DNA of 64,000 bases, taken from contig CALVKT010000013.1 in assembly GCA_944333055.1 (NCBI GenBank), positions 27,876 to 91,875 on the forward strand, in the 5' to 3' direction. Shown here one piece after another: positions 9,610 through 19,558 of the stretch (the stretch's first letter is position 1; every line of letters starts with the position of its first letter). The notes beneath the pieces were generated by a model that saw only the letters and a program-made list of their open reading frames with translations, was not told the DNA's origin and searched no databases. Made by a program: the position numbers and the translations under genes. Origin of the DNA: an uncultured Clostridia bacterium. GTDB taxonomy: Bacteria > Bacillota > Clostridia > Christensenellales > Aristaeellaceae.

Positions 9610-11387
9610 CGGAAAAGTGGAAGAAAAAGGCACGGCTGTTGGCGCATCATCTGCGCCCGGCCGCGTCCGCGCTGTGCGCGGGCGTGCTGGCCGCCATGCT
9701 GGCGACGCTGCTGCGCACGGCGTTCACGCAGGTGATCCGCTTTGCGGTGGACGGCGTGCTGCTGGGCGACGTCTCCGACCTGCCGGCGTTTGCGCAGGCG
9801 CTTGACACGCCGTCGCTCCTGGGCGCGGCGTGCGCGCTGGCGGTCGTGATCGCGCTGGCGGAGTTTGCCGTCAGCTACGTGCAGGACGTGAGCCTGCCCA
9901 AGGGCTCGGAGCGCTTTGTCAAGTCGCTGCGCGACGCGCTCTACAGCCGCATACAGCGCCTGCCCTACGGCTGGCACGTGCAAAACAGCACGGGCGACAT
10001 CATCCAGCGCTGCACGTCGGACGTGGAGGTCGTGCGCACGTTCGTGATGGATCAGCTGCTCGACCTGCTCAGCACGCTGTTTCTTCTGGTCGTCTACATG
10101 GCGGTCATGTTCACGATGAACGTGCCCATGTCGCTGCTGGCGTTTGCGTTCGTGCCGGTCATCCTCGGCTATTCGGCGGTGTTCTACAGCCGCGTGTCCG
10201 TCAAGTACCGCGAGGCGGACGAGGCGGAGGGCGCGCTCTCCACCGTCGTGCAGGAGAATTTGACGGGCGTGCGCGTGGTGCGCGCGTTCGGCCGGGAGCG
10301 CGGCGAGCTGGAGAAATTCCGCGAGAAGAACAACCGCTACACCGACATCTGGCTGCATCTGGGCGACTGGCTCTCCGCGTTCTGGACGCTGGGCGACATG
10401 ATGAGCATCATCCAGGTGTTCGCCATCGTCGTGCTGGGCGTGCACATGTGCGTGGCGGGGGAGATCACGCTGGGCGTGTACCTGGCGTTCGTCAGCTACA
10501 CGCGCCAGCTCACGTGGCCGGTGCGCCGCCTCGGCCGCGTCATCTCGGAGATGAGCAAGGCCGGCGTGTCCATCGACCGCCTGCTCTACATTCTGGAATC
10601 CGAGGAGGAGCAGCCCGTGCAGGCGCCCAGGCAGGCCGACCTGCACGGCGAGATTCGCTTTGAGCACGTGTCGTTCGCCTATGAGGAGAAGGCCGTGCTG
10701 CGCGACGTCAGCTTTGCCATCGGCGGCGGGCAGACGCTGGGCATATTCGGTGGGACGGGCAGCGGAAAGAGCACCATCGCGCTGCTGCTCTCCCGGCTCT
10801 ACGACCCGGACGCGGGCCGCATCACCATCGGCGGCGTGGACGTGCGGGACATCGACCTGCGCGCGCTGCGCCGCGGCGTGGGCGTGGTCTTGCAGGAGCC
10901 GTTCCTCTTCTCGCGCACGCTGGCGGAGAACATCGCCATCGCCTGCGAGGGGGCCGCGCAGGCGGACGTGCGGTGGGCCGCGCAGGAGGCGTGCCTGGAT
11001 GCGTCGGTCGGCGAGTTCGTGGACGGCTATGAGACGGTCGTCGGCGAGCGCGGCGTGACGCTCTCCGGCGGGCAGAAGCAGCGCGTGGCCATCGCGCGCA
11101 CGCTGCTCTCCGGTGCGCCGGTCATGGTCTTTGACGACGCGCTCTCCGCCGTGGACGCCAAGACCGACGAGGCCATCCGCACGCATCTGCGTCAGGCGGC
11201 GGGCGGCGCGACGCTGATCCTCATCGCGCACCGCGTGGCGACGCTGATGCAGGCGGACAGGATCATCGTGCTGGAGGACGGGCAGATCGTGGAATCGGGC
11301 GCGCCAGAGGCGCTGCTTGCGCAGGGCGGCATATTTGCCCGCGCGGCGCGCATGCAGGCGGTGACGGGAGAGGAGGCGGACGCATGA
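9606..11387 (+). CDS. ABC exporter half-transporter, degenerate-site subunit
   Basis: The 593-aa protein fuses a six-helix membrane domain (about residues 20-320) to an ATPase domain. Walker A GGTGSGKST is at 382-390, the signature LSGGQ at 486-490, and Walker B ends VFDD at 508-511. The residue at 511, normally the catalytic Glu, is Asp, so this NBD forms the degenerate ATP site of a heterodimer. The TTG start at 9606 overlaps the phosphorylase stop. The next gene, overlapping by 4 nt, is the partner. The arrangement resembles the BmrCD/TM287-288 type of multidrug exporters; the substrate is unknown. Confidence 0.92.
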
Positions 11388-13189
11388 GCGAAAAGCAGGC
11401 GTCGTTTTCCCTGACGCCGTTTCGACAGCTGATGCCGGTCATCCGCCGCCACGGCTGGCCGCTGTTTCTGGCGATCGCCACGAACGTGCTGCTGGCGGGC
11501 ATCGATCTGATCATTCCGCTGCTGCAGAGCCGCGCGGTCGATCGCTTCATCCTCAACGGCACGCTGGAGGGGTTCGGCGGGTATCTGGCGCAGTATCTGC
11601 TGCTCATGGCGGCGGAGTTGGCGCTGCTGCTCGTCTACTTCAAGAGCTGCATGAAGACGGAGATGTGCATCGGCCGCGACCTCAAGGAGGCGTGCTTTGT
11701 CAACCTGCAAAGGCTGAGCATCGACTACTACAACGTCACCAGCGCGGGGCACAGCCTCTCGCGCGTGATGAGCGACACGGACCGCATCGCGGCCGCCGCC
11801 GCGTGGACGTTCCCCAACGTCATCTGGGCGCTGGCCTACATCCCCGGCGTGTATGCCGTGCTGCTCTCCCAGCACGCGGGGCTGGCGCTGACGATGGTCG
11901 TGCTCGCGCCCGTCGTGGCGGCGCTGACGGTATTCTTTCAAAAGCGTCTGATCGCGCTCAACCGCGAGGTGCGCGCACAGCATTCGAAGATCACCGCCGG
12001 ATACAACGAGGGCATCATGGGCGCCAAGACGAGCAAGACGCTGGCGCTGGAGGACAGGCTGTGCGCCGAGTTTGAGCGTACCACGTCGCGCATGGCGCAG
12101 GCGGGCATCGCCCACGGGCGCATGCGCGCGATCTATGTGCCGCTCATCGTGCTCTGCGGCACGCTGGCGGCCAGCGCGACGCTTGGGCTGGGCGGCAATC
12201 TGGTGCTCTCCGGCGGGCTGAGCATCGGCGTGCTCAGCGCGTTTATGACGTATGCGCTGAGCCTCTTCCAGCTCTTCCGGCAGATGGCGACGTTCATCTC
12301 CCAGCTCATTTCCTTGCAGGCGAACGTGGAGCGCGTGGCGGAGCTGATGCACAGAAAACCGACCGTGACGGACAGGCCGGATGTCGTGGACACATACGGC
12401 GACTGCTTTGCGCCCAGGACGGAAAACTGGGAGGAAATGCGCGGAGAGGTCGCCTTTGAGGATGTCTCCTTCCACTATACGCAGGGCGGGGAAGAGGTGC
12501 TGCGCCACGTCAACCTGCACGTGCCCGCCGGCACGTCGGTGGCGCTGGTGGGCGAGACGGGCGCGGGCAAGAGCACGATGGTCAACCTCGTGTGCCGCTT
12601 CTTTGAGCCGACGGGCGGCCGCGTGCTCATCGACGGGCGCGACGCACGGGAACGCAGCCAGCTCTGGCTGCACAGCCACATCGGCTACGTCCTGCAGGAG
12701 CCGCATCTGTTCTCCGGCACGATCCGCGAGAACATCCGCTACGGCAGGCCGGAGGCTTCGGACGCCGAGGTGGAGGCGGCGGCGCGCGCGGTGAACGTGG
12801 ACAGGATCGCGCAGAAGCTGCCCAGAGGCTACGATACGGACGTCGGCGAGTGCGGCGACAAGCTCTCCACCGGCGAAAAGCAGCTCATCTCCTTTGCACG
12901 CGCGCTGCTGGCCAGGCCTGCGATCTTCGTGCTCGACGAGGCGACCAGCTCCGTGGACACGCAGACCGAGCAGATGATTCAGCAGGCGACCGCGACGCTG
13001 ATGCGGGGCACGACGTCCTTCATCATCGCGCACCGGCTTTCGACCGTGCGCCAGGCGGACGTGATTCTGGTCATCGACCGCGGCGGCATCGTGGAGCAGG
13101 GCACGCATGAGGAACTGCTCGCGGCGGGCGGCGCGTATCACGCGCTCTACACCACGCAGTTCAGCAAGCAGGCGCGCCAAGACGCGTAA
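11384..13189 (+). CDS. ABC exporter half-transporter, catalytic subunit
   Basis: The 601-aa partner of the preceding half-transporter. The membrane domain spans about residues 20-320 and contains the LSIDYYNVTSAGHSLSRVMSD coupling region. Walker A GETGAGKST is near residue 393. Walker B has a normal catalytic Glu (VLDEATSS, Glu519), but the signature is LSTGE at 494-498 instead of LSGGQ. A canonical Walker B Glu with an altered signature is exactly complementary to the partner's Asp511 and intact LSGGQ, so one composite ATP site is active and one degenerate. Last gene of the run; its stop is followed at once by the structured repeat at 13196. Confidence 0.92.
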   Translation: MSEKQASFSLTPFRQLMPVIRRHGWPLFLAIATNVLLAGIDLIIPLLQSRAVDRFILNGTLEGFGGYLAQYLLLMAAELALLLVYFKSCMKTEMCIGRDLKEACFVNLQRLSIDYYNVTSAGHSLSRVMSDTDRIAAAAAWTFPNVIWALAYIPGVYAVLLSQHAGLALTMVVLAPVVAALTVFFQKRLIALNREVRAQHSKITAGYNEGIMGAKTSKTLALEDRLCAEFERTTSRMAQAGIAHGRMRAIYVPLIVLCGTLAASATLGLGGNLVLSGGLSIGVLSAFMTYALSLFQLFRQMATFISQLISLQANVERVAELMHRKPTVTDRPDVVDTYGDCFAPRTENWEEMRGEVAFEDVSFHYTQGGEEVLRHVNLHVPAGTSVALVGETGAGKSTMVNLVCRFFEPTGGRVLIDGRDARERSQLWLHSHIGYVLQEPHLFSGTIRENIRYGRPEASDAEVEAAARAVNVDRIAQKLPRGYDTDVGECGDKLSTGEKQLISFARALLARPAIFVLDEATSSVDTQTEQMIQQATATLMRGTTSFIIAHRLSTVRQADVILVIDRGGIVEQGTHEELLAAGGAYHALYTTQFSKQARQDA

Positions 13190-13195
13190 AGCCGC

Positions 13196-13256
13196 CGCGA
13201 AGCGAGCGTGGGGTCAAGGGGGCAACTTCCTTGCGGGTTTCGGCGGCAGCCCCACG
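13196..13256 (+). repeat. Dispersed structured repeat, copy 1
   Basis: This 61-nt element starts 7 nt after the ABC stop codon. It shares with 50620-50681 the head CGCGAAGCGA, a GCGGGT core and the tail CGGCAGCCC-ACG. Internally CAAGG (13215-13219) pairs with CCTTG (13229-13233), and GGC/GCC flank a GGCA loop (13242-13251). The corresponding stem in copy 2 uses different bases that still pair. There is no clear terminator T-tract. It may be a REP-like or RNA-level element; the function is unknown. Confidence 0.6.
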
Positions 13257-13346
13257 CACCGCATGCGCGCCCTTCCGAGGATCGCAGAGGAGCCGAAGGC
13301 GACAATTGCGATCCCGACCAGACCGTTCATCTTCCCCAAAAAAGAG

Positions 13347-13383
13347 CCGCAGTGCCGGTCCAATCCGGAACACTGCGGTTTTT
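13347..13383. terminator. Bidirectional terminator between ABC operon and minus-strand HTH remnant
   Basis: CCGCAGTG (13347-13354) pairs with CACTGCGG (13371-13378), with an inner CCGG/CCGG. TTTTT follows on the plus strand, and the minus strand has CTCTTTTTT after the stem, so it can stop transcription from both sides. The gap 13257-13346 shows no gene. Confidence 0.8.
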
Positions 13384-13408
13384 CTGTTTCATGCATGCGC
13401 CAATCGCT

Positions 13409-13652
13409 TCACTTGATCTCCTGCTCCAGATCGTCAAACAGGTCGCAGTCAAAGAACGCGCGCAGGCTGATGTCCGGCCCGTCGCAGATCTTCTTGATGG
13501 ATACGACGCCGGGATTTTGGCTCTTCTCGTTGAGCATGCTGTAGACCGTGGAGGGCGGCATGCCGGCCAGATCGGCCGTTGACCGCAATGTTCCGCTCTG
13601 CACAAAGATCCAGAATCCGCCTGGCGACGGCTTCCTTTGCCTGCATGCGCAT
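13409..13652 (-). pseudogene. Frameshifted XRE-like HTH regulator
   Basis: On the minus strand AGGGAGG precedes ATG at 13652, which opens MRMQAKEAVARRILDLCAERNIAVN. That frame is then lost, and a second frame continues with ADLAGMPPSTVYSMLNEKSQ, then a PGVVSIKKICDG region and ends DLFDDLEQEIK. Together these read as a common Clostridial HTH regulator of about 80 aa, with the break near 13582 inside the recognition region (about 5 nt missing, or an equivalent indel). The gene is therefore probably dead, unless the break is a sequencing error. The bidirectional terminator at 13347 follows it. Operator-like palindromes lie upstream. Confidence 0.7.
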
Positions 13653-13692
13653 TCCTCCCTGCAATCGTTCACATGCTCAGTGTAACCAGATC

Positions 13693-13762
13693 TACGATTT
13701 GTCGTATGGGATATATCGCATATCTGCGTGCGACGCGCTGTAATTACGATATATTCCATATC
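13693..13762. promoter_or_regulatory. Cluster of operator-like palindromes
   Basis: Three inverted repeats lie upstream of the broken HTH gene. TACGA-4-TCGTA is at 13693-13706. GATAT-5-ATATC occurs twice, at 13710-13724 and 13748-13762, with starts 38 nt apart. The repeated half-site and equal spacing look like dimeric repressor sites. The second GATAT site touches the Shine-Dalgarno of the small reading frame at 13775. No confident -35/-10 pair was identified. Confidence 0.5.
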
Positions 13763-13774
13763 GGAGGGCATGCT

Positions 13775-13957
13775 ATGGGGGCCGTACATGCTCTGGCCAT
13801 CGCGCGGCGGAACGATTGGATGCCGGCGCAGTCGGACTGCGTGCTCGCCTATGTGACGCGGCGGCGCGTCCCGGTTTGTGCGCAAGGCCGCCCGGCGGGG
13901 GAAGCGCGTTGTGCATATTGCGAAGGGCGCCGCAAAAAGCGGAAAACCCGCTCTTGA
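13775..13957 (+). CDS. Possible small protein of unknown function
   Basis: A 60-codon frame starts with ATG, with GGAGGG 6 nt upstream, immediately after the GATAT palindromes. The peptide has two Cys pairs at a distance (CVLAYVT and CAYC) and a basic KKRKTRS tail, but matches no family I recognise. It is divergent to the frameshifted HTH gene, which would fit a regulated target. It could equally be chance in a G+C-rich gap. Confidence 0.25.
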   Translation: MGAVHALAIARRNDWMPAQSDCVLAYVTRRRVPVCAQGRPAGEARCAYCEGRRKKRKTRS

Positions 13958-13982
13958 CTTTTGCGTCGCGCGGCGCTATAAT
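13954..13982 (+). promoter_or_regulatory. Sigma-A promoter of thrS
   Basis: TTGACT at 13954-13959 and TATAAT at 13977-13982 with a 17-nt spacer. It drives the T-box leader and thrS. Confidence 0.85.
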
Positions 13983-13988
13983 GCCGGT

Positions 13989-14206
13989 ATCCGACATGAC
14001 GAAGAAGAGTAACCCCGTCAGGCAGGGCCAAAGAGAGATGCGCCGCCGGCTGAAAGCGCATCGCCCATGCGACGAGGCGAAGACCACCTTCCGATCGGAT
14101 CGCGAGGCGCGCGATACAGCGGCAAAGAGCACCAATCAGGGTGGAACCACGGGCAGAGATGATCCGCTCGTCCCTCGAACACGTATCGAAGGGACGAGCG
14201 TTTTTT
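13989..14206 (+). promoter_or_regulatory. T-box leader of thrS with terminator
   Basis: The leader has the elements of a tRNA-sensing T-box. A long stem I region contains GAAGAAGAGTA and a distal GATGCGC/GCGCATC arm, and a GACCACC segment supplies a likely ACC (Thr) specifier. The conserved T-box AGGGTGGAACCACGGG is at 14138-14153. A terminator stem, CGCTCGTCCCT pairing with AGGGACGAGCG (14165-14200), is followed by six T. Uncharged tRNA-Thr would favour the antiterminator and read-through into thrS. The specifier assignment is by eye. Confidence 0.9.
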
Positions 14207-14242
14207 CGTCCCAGGACGACAGGGAAAGTGAGGCAGACAACG

Positions 14243-16042
<1,800 letters not shown>

Positions 16043-16102
16043 GAGCGCGCCTGCGGCCCTTGAAAAAACCGGGCAAAACGGCCATTAGATGCGAAAAAAC
16101 GC

Positions 16103-16131
16103 TTGACAAACGGGCGGCTTTGTCGTATGAT
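16103..16131 (+). promoter_or_regulatory. Sigma-A promoter of the infC operon
   Basis: TTGACA at 16103-16108 and TATGAT at 16126-16131 with a 17-nt spacer. Confidence 0.88.
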
Positions 16132-16137
16132 ATCCCA

Positions 16138-16248
16138 GTACGAAGTAGAAGCCGCCCGCTTCTCGCCCGGCGCGACTGCGTAGCCGCGGCACATGGCATC
16201 CTTGTTTTGTTGTGTTCAGGGAGCGGGTATGCTTGCCCGCTCTTTTTT
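16138..16248 (+). promoter_or_regulatory. infC-rpmI-rplT leader with attenuator
   Basis: A transcript from the promoter at 16103 carries a hairpin AGAAGC/GCTTCT (16147-16163) and then a strong terminator, GAGCGGG pairing with CCCGCTC (16221-16242) and six T. The CCCGCT within the first hairpin (about 16155-16160) can pair with AGCGGG of the terminator arm (16222-16227), giving an alternative antiterminator. Such leaders are known to mediate L20 autoregulation of this operon in Bacillus; the detailed fold here is shorter, so L20 control is inference. Confidence 0.72.
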
Positions 16249-16292
16249 GTGCGTTCGCACAAAGACCCAAATGGAGGTGTATCGCAAACCGT

Positions 16293-16835
16293 ATGGCAGT
16301 AGATCTGATGATGAACGAGGAAATCCGCGACCGCGAGGTGCGAGTGATCGACCAGAACGGCGAACAGCAGGGCGTCATGCCGATCCGCAGAGCGCTTGAA
16401 CTGGCCGAAGAGGCGGGGCTTGATCTGGTGAAGATTGTGCCCGGCGCCAAGCCGCCGGTCTGCAAGCTGATGGACTACGACAAGTACCGTTACGAGCAGG
16501 CCAAGAAGGAACGCGAGATCCGCAAGAATCAGAAGGTCGTCTCCATCAAGGAAGTGCAGCTTTCCGCCACGATCGAGGAAAACGACATCCAGACCAAGGC
16601 GAAGGCGGCCATTCGCTTCCTGCAAGGTGGAGATAAGGTCAAGGTTTCGATCCGCTTCCGCGGCCGTCAGATCACCCACCAGGAGATCGGCCTTGCGGTC
16701 ATGCAGGATTTCGTCACCCGCGTGAAGGACGTGGCCAATGTGGAGAAGAAGCCGGCGACGGAGGGCCGCCACATGATCATGATCCTTGCGCCGAAGGACC
16801 CCAGCAAAGAAGCCAAGCAGGCTCCGAAACAGTAA
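16293..16835 (+). CDS. infC: Translation initiation factor IF-3
   Basis: The 180-aa factor binds the 30S subunit and checks start-codon and initiator-tRNA pairing. The N-domain begins [16 protein letters not shown], followed by the linker [19 protein letters not shown] and the C-domain with [15 protein letters not shown]. The start is not certain. ATG at 16293 is used here, with GGAGGTG about 13 nt upstream; an in-frame ATC at 16281 lies only 1-3 nt from that site. Non-AUG starts are classic for infC autoregulation, so ATC deserves attention. First gene of the infC-rpmI-rplT operon. Confidence 0.93.
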   Translation: MAVDLMMNEEIRDREVRVIDQNGEQQGVMPIRRALELAEEAGLDLVKIVPGAKPPVCKLMDYDKYRYEQAKKEREIRKNQKVVSIKEVQLSATIEENDIQTKAKAAIRFLQGGDKVKVSIRFRGRQITHQEIGLAVMQDFVTRVKDVANVEKKPATEGRHMIMILAPKDPSKEAKQAPKQ

Positions 16836-16860
16836 AGATCCTGAGAGGAGGATTTCCCTT

Positions 16861-17058
16861 ATGCCTAAGCAGAAAACCCATCGCGGCGCCGCCAAGCGTT
16901 TCAAACTGACCAAGCGTGGCCTCGTCAAGCGCGCCAAGGCCTACAAGCGTCACATCCTCAACAAGAAGACCCGCAAGACCAAGCGCAACCTGCGCCGCGC
17001 CGCGTACGTCTCCGAGTGCTACGCCGGCACCGTCAAGAAGCTCATCCCCTACAAGTAA
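16861..17058 (+). CDS. rpmI: 50S ribosomal protein L35
   Basis: The 65-aa very basic protein starts [17 protein letters not shown] and contains the [15 protein letters not shown] segment of L35. GAGAGGAGG precedes the ATG. It lies between infC and rplT, the standard order, and shares their leader. Confidence 0.97.
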   Translation: MPKQKTHRGAAKRFKLTKRGLVKRAKAYKRHILNKKTRKTKRNLRRAAYVSECYAGTVKKLIPYK

Positions 17059-17089
17059 GCTACCAGCCAGCAAGGAGGTTCAATAAACC

Positions 17090-17440
17090 ATGGCAAGAAT
17101 CAAAGCGGCAGTCAATGCCCATAAGAAGCGCAGGAAGATCATGAAGCTGGCGAAGGGCTACTATGGCGCCAAGTCCAAGCAGTATCGCGCCGCCAAGGAG
17201 CAGGTCGCCCGCTCCCTGCGTTATGCCTACATCGGCCGCAAGCTGCGCAAGCGCGACTTCCGTTCCCTGTGGATCACCCGCATCAACGCGGCTGCCCGCA
17301 TCAACGGTATGTCCTACTCCAAGTTCATCTGCGGCCTCAAGAAGGCCGGCGTCGACCTCAACCGCAAGGTGCTCGCCGATCTGGCCGTCAACGACGCCGC
17401 GGCGTTTGCCAAGCTCGTGGAGATCGCCAAGAACGCCTGA
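17090..17440 (+). CDS. rplT: 50S ribosomal protein L20
   Basis: The 116-aa protein is needed early in large-subunit assembly. It starts [30 protein letters not shown] and has the long basic N-terminal helix followed by the globular part with [25 protein letters not shown] lies upstream of the ATG. In Bacillus this protein represses its own operon by binding the leader. Last gene before a strong terminator. Confidence 0.97.
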   Translation: MARIKAAVNAHKKRRKIMKLAKGYYGAKSKQYRAAKEQVARSLRYAYIGRKLRKRDFRSLWITRINAAARINGMSYSKFICGLKKAGVDLNRKVLADLAVNDAAAFAKLVEIAKNA

Positions 17441-17452
17441 TAGGCTTGATTA

Positions 17453-17478
17453 AGAGTCGGGTTCCCCGGCTCTTTTTT
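17453..17478 (+). terminator. Rho-independent terminator after rplT
   Basis: AGAGTCGGG pairs with CCCGGCTCT across a TTC loop and is followed by a run of six T. Confidence 0.9.
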
Positions 17479-17557
17479 CGTTATGCAGGAAAGACACCGG
17501 CTCCGCCGGGGATTTACGATTTGCGCGGCTTTTTTGAACAGACGGAATCCGCAGGCC

Positions 17558-17586
17558 TTGACACAGGACAGCATATATTGTATAAT
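17558..17586 (+). promoter_or_regulatory. Sigma-A promoter before membrane glycosyltransferase genes
   Basis: TTGACA at 17558-17563 and TATAAT at 17581-17586 with a 17-nt spacer, a full consensus match. It lies about 220 nt upstream of the gene at 17806. Confidence 0.88.
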
Positions 17587-17592
17587 ATGGAT

Positions 17593-17748
17593 TATTCGAT
17601 ACAAATGGGGCTTACGGGCGTGGATGAAAGGCAGCGTATTTCGAGACGAGGGCAGGGTTCGTGCCCTTTCGGCACCGCAAACACGGCACACAAGGCGCAG
17701 CGCATCCGTTTGAAATGGAAGGATGCGCTTGATTTGCGTCCTTTTTTT
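17593..17748 (+). promoter_or_regulatory. Structured leader with mutually exclusive hairpins (putative attenuator or riboswitch)
   Basis: The leader shows competing helices. GGGCA/TGCCC (17650-17666) competes with GTGCC/GGCAC (17661-17675), and a second GGCAC follows at 17685. AGCGCATCC (17699-17707) pairs with GGATGCGCT (17721-17729). That downstream arm is shared with a terminator, AGGATGC (17720-17726) pairing with GCGTCCT (17736-17742) and followed by seven T. This is the architecture of an attenuator or riboswitch expression platform. I do not recognise a known aptamer class. The stretch 17479-17557 holds nothing else clear. Confidence 0.6.
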
Positions 17749-17805
17749 GCGCTGTCCATGCGCAAGTGACGTAGCCCATCCACAGGAGGAACGAGGGGAG
17801 ATCAT

Positions 17806-19548
17806 ATGGAGATCATCAGCATCTGCGTCTTTCTGCCGCTGACGATTGCCCTGCTGGCGGCCGCCTTTCATGAGAAGCTGCGCGCGCGCCTGCTGCGCGT
17901 CGCTGCGGTGGAGGCTGCCGAGGAAAGGCTGTCGCGCCTTGAGCGCTATTACTGGGTCGCCTTTGCGTTGATCATGGCGGCAGGCGTCTTTGCCCGGTGC
18001 TATCGCTTCGTCGAGCTGCCGCGCGGCATCAATCAGGACGGCCTGATGGCGGGCACGGAGGCGTACTCGCTGCTGATGAACGGCACCGATCAGTACGGCA
18101 CCAGCCTGCCGACGTACTTTGAGGCATGGGGCTTTTCGCAGATGTCCACGCTCTATTCCTATCTGATGGTGCCCTTCATCCGGCTCTTCGGGCTGAGCAA
18201 GTTCACACTGCGCCTGCCGATGCTGCTGGCCAGCCTCGCGATGCTACCGCTTGTCTGGGACTTCGCCCGGCGCATTGCCGGCAAGGGCTTTGCGCTTTCG
18301 GCGCTGCTGATGCTGGCGGTCAACCCGTGGCACATGGTGCAGAGCCGCTGGGCGCTGGAGGCCAACCTCATGCCGCACGTGGTGCTCACGGGCGTCTACC
18401 TGCTGTATCTGGGAAAGGACCGCCGCTGGGCGCTGTATCTGTCCATGGTCTTCTTCGGTCTGGCGCCCTATGCCTACGGCGTGGCGTGCTTCAGCGTGCC
18501 CGTGCTGCTGGTGTCGGCGGCGGCGTATTATCTGGCGCGCCGCAAGGCGACGGTCGTCGATGTGCTCGTGTGCGTGCTGATCTTTCTGGTCATCGCCGGT
18601 CCGTACTTTTACACGATGGCGATCAATGCGTTCGGCTGGGAAACCGTGCAGATCGGGCCGTTCACCCTGCCGTATGTTGAAGAATCGCTGCGCTCGCGCG
18701 ACATGTCGTTCATGCAGGAGAATCCCTATTCCTCGATGATCTGGAACTTCATCCTGTATCTGAACACGTGGATGTTTACGATCTCCGGCTCGTCCTACAA
18801 CGCGGTGGGATGGGCGCACACGATGTATCTGTTCATGCCGCCTGCGCTGCTGTGGGGCATGTATCTGCTCTGGAAACAGCGCCGTGCGCTGGCGGCGGCA
18901 GGGGAGGACGGCGCGCTGCGCGACGGCGGCATGCTGATTCTGCTTGCTCTGCTGGCCGGCGTGGTCAGCGGTCTGGTCGTCAGCGGCGCGATCAACCGGT
19001 GCAACGTGACGTTCTACCCGCTCATTCTGGTGGGCGCGTATGCGCTCTGGCAGATGGGCAGGCGGCTGCGCACGGCGTGCGCGCTGATGGTCGCGATGCT
19101 CGCGGTGAGCTTTGCCGGGCTGAACGTCACGTATTTCACGGATGAAACCTATCAAAAGACGGTGGGCGACGGCTTCTTTGACGGACTGTACGAAGCGCTG
19201 ACCGAAACGTGGGGCTGGGACTACGACCGATACTACGTGCTGACCGTCGGCGATGAGGACGGCGCGCATCACACGCTGATGTCGGCGTACGTGATGTTCG
19301 CCCATCAGATCGACTATCGCGGGCGCAGCGAGGAGATCCCGCTGCGGGCGGCGAACGGGGAAGAGACCGACTGGTACTTCACCGAGCGCTACGTCTTCAC
19401 GGATTACGCGGACTTTGAGCCGGATCCGATGGAGTGCGCGGTGTACGTCATCATGGAGGGACAGAAACCGCTGTTTGACGAGGCGAACTACCTGTTTACG
19501 GAATACGGCAATTACATCGCGGTCTATCCGCGCTACTGGGCGGAGTGA
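17806..19548 (+). CDS. Large multi-pass membrane protein, PMT/ArnT-like glycosyltransferase
   Basis: The 580-aa protein has about ten to twelve hydrophobic spans, starting with a 20-residue N-terminal segment. An acidic loop after the second span contains ELPRGINQDGLMAGTEAYSLL, followed by FTLRLPMLLASLAMLPLVW and NPWHMVQSRWALEANLMPH. These resemble lipid-linked-sugar GT-C transferases (PMT_2/GT39/GT83), which use polyprenyl-phosphate sugars outside the membrane. A soluble C-terminal domain of about 130 residues follows the last span. The ATG at 17806 is preceded by GAGGGGAG. It is downstream of the attenuator-like leader and 10 nt before a paralogue. The acceptor is unknown. Confidence 0.7.
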   Translation: MEIISICVFLPLTIALLAAAFHEKLRARLLRVAAVEAAEERLSRLERYYWVAFALIMAAGVFARCYRFVELPRGINQDGLMAGTEAYSLLMNGTDQYGTSLPTYFEAWGFSQMSTLYSYLMVPFIRLFGLSKFTLRLPMLLASLAMLPLVWDFARRIAGKGFALSALLMLAVNPWHMVQSRWALEANLMPHVVLTGVYLLYLGKDRRWALYLSMVFFGLAPYAYGVACFSVPVLLVSAAAYYLARRKATVVDVLVCVLIFLVIAGPYFYTMAINAFGWETVQIGPFTLPYVEESLRSRDMSFMQENPYSSMIWNFILYLNTWMFTISGSSYNAVGWAHTMYLFMPPALLWGMYLLWKQRRALAAAGEDGALRDGGMLILLALLAGVVSGLVVSGAINRCNVTFYPLILVGAYALWQMGRRLRTACALMVAMLAVSFAGLNVTYFTDETYQKTVGDGFFDGLYEALTETWGWDYDRYYVLTVGDEDGAHHTLMSAYVMFAHQIDYRGRSEEIPLRAANGEETDWYFTERYVFTDYADFEPDPMECAVYVIMEGQKPLFDEANYLFTEYGNYIAVYPRYWAE

Positions 19549-19558
19549 GGTGAGGCGT

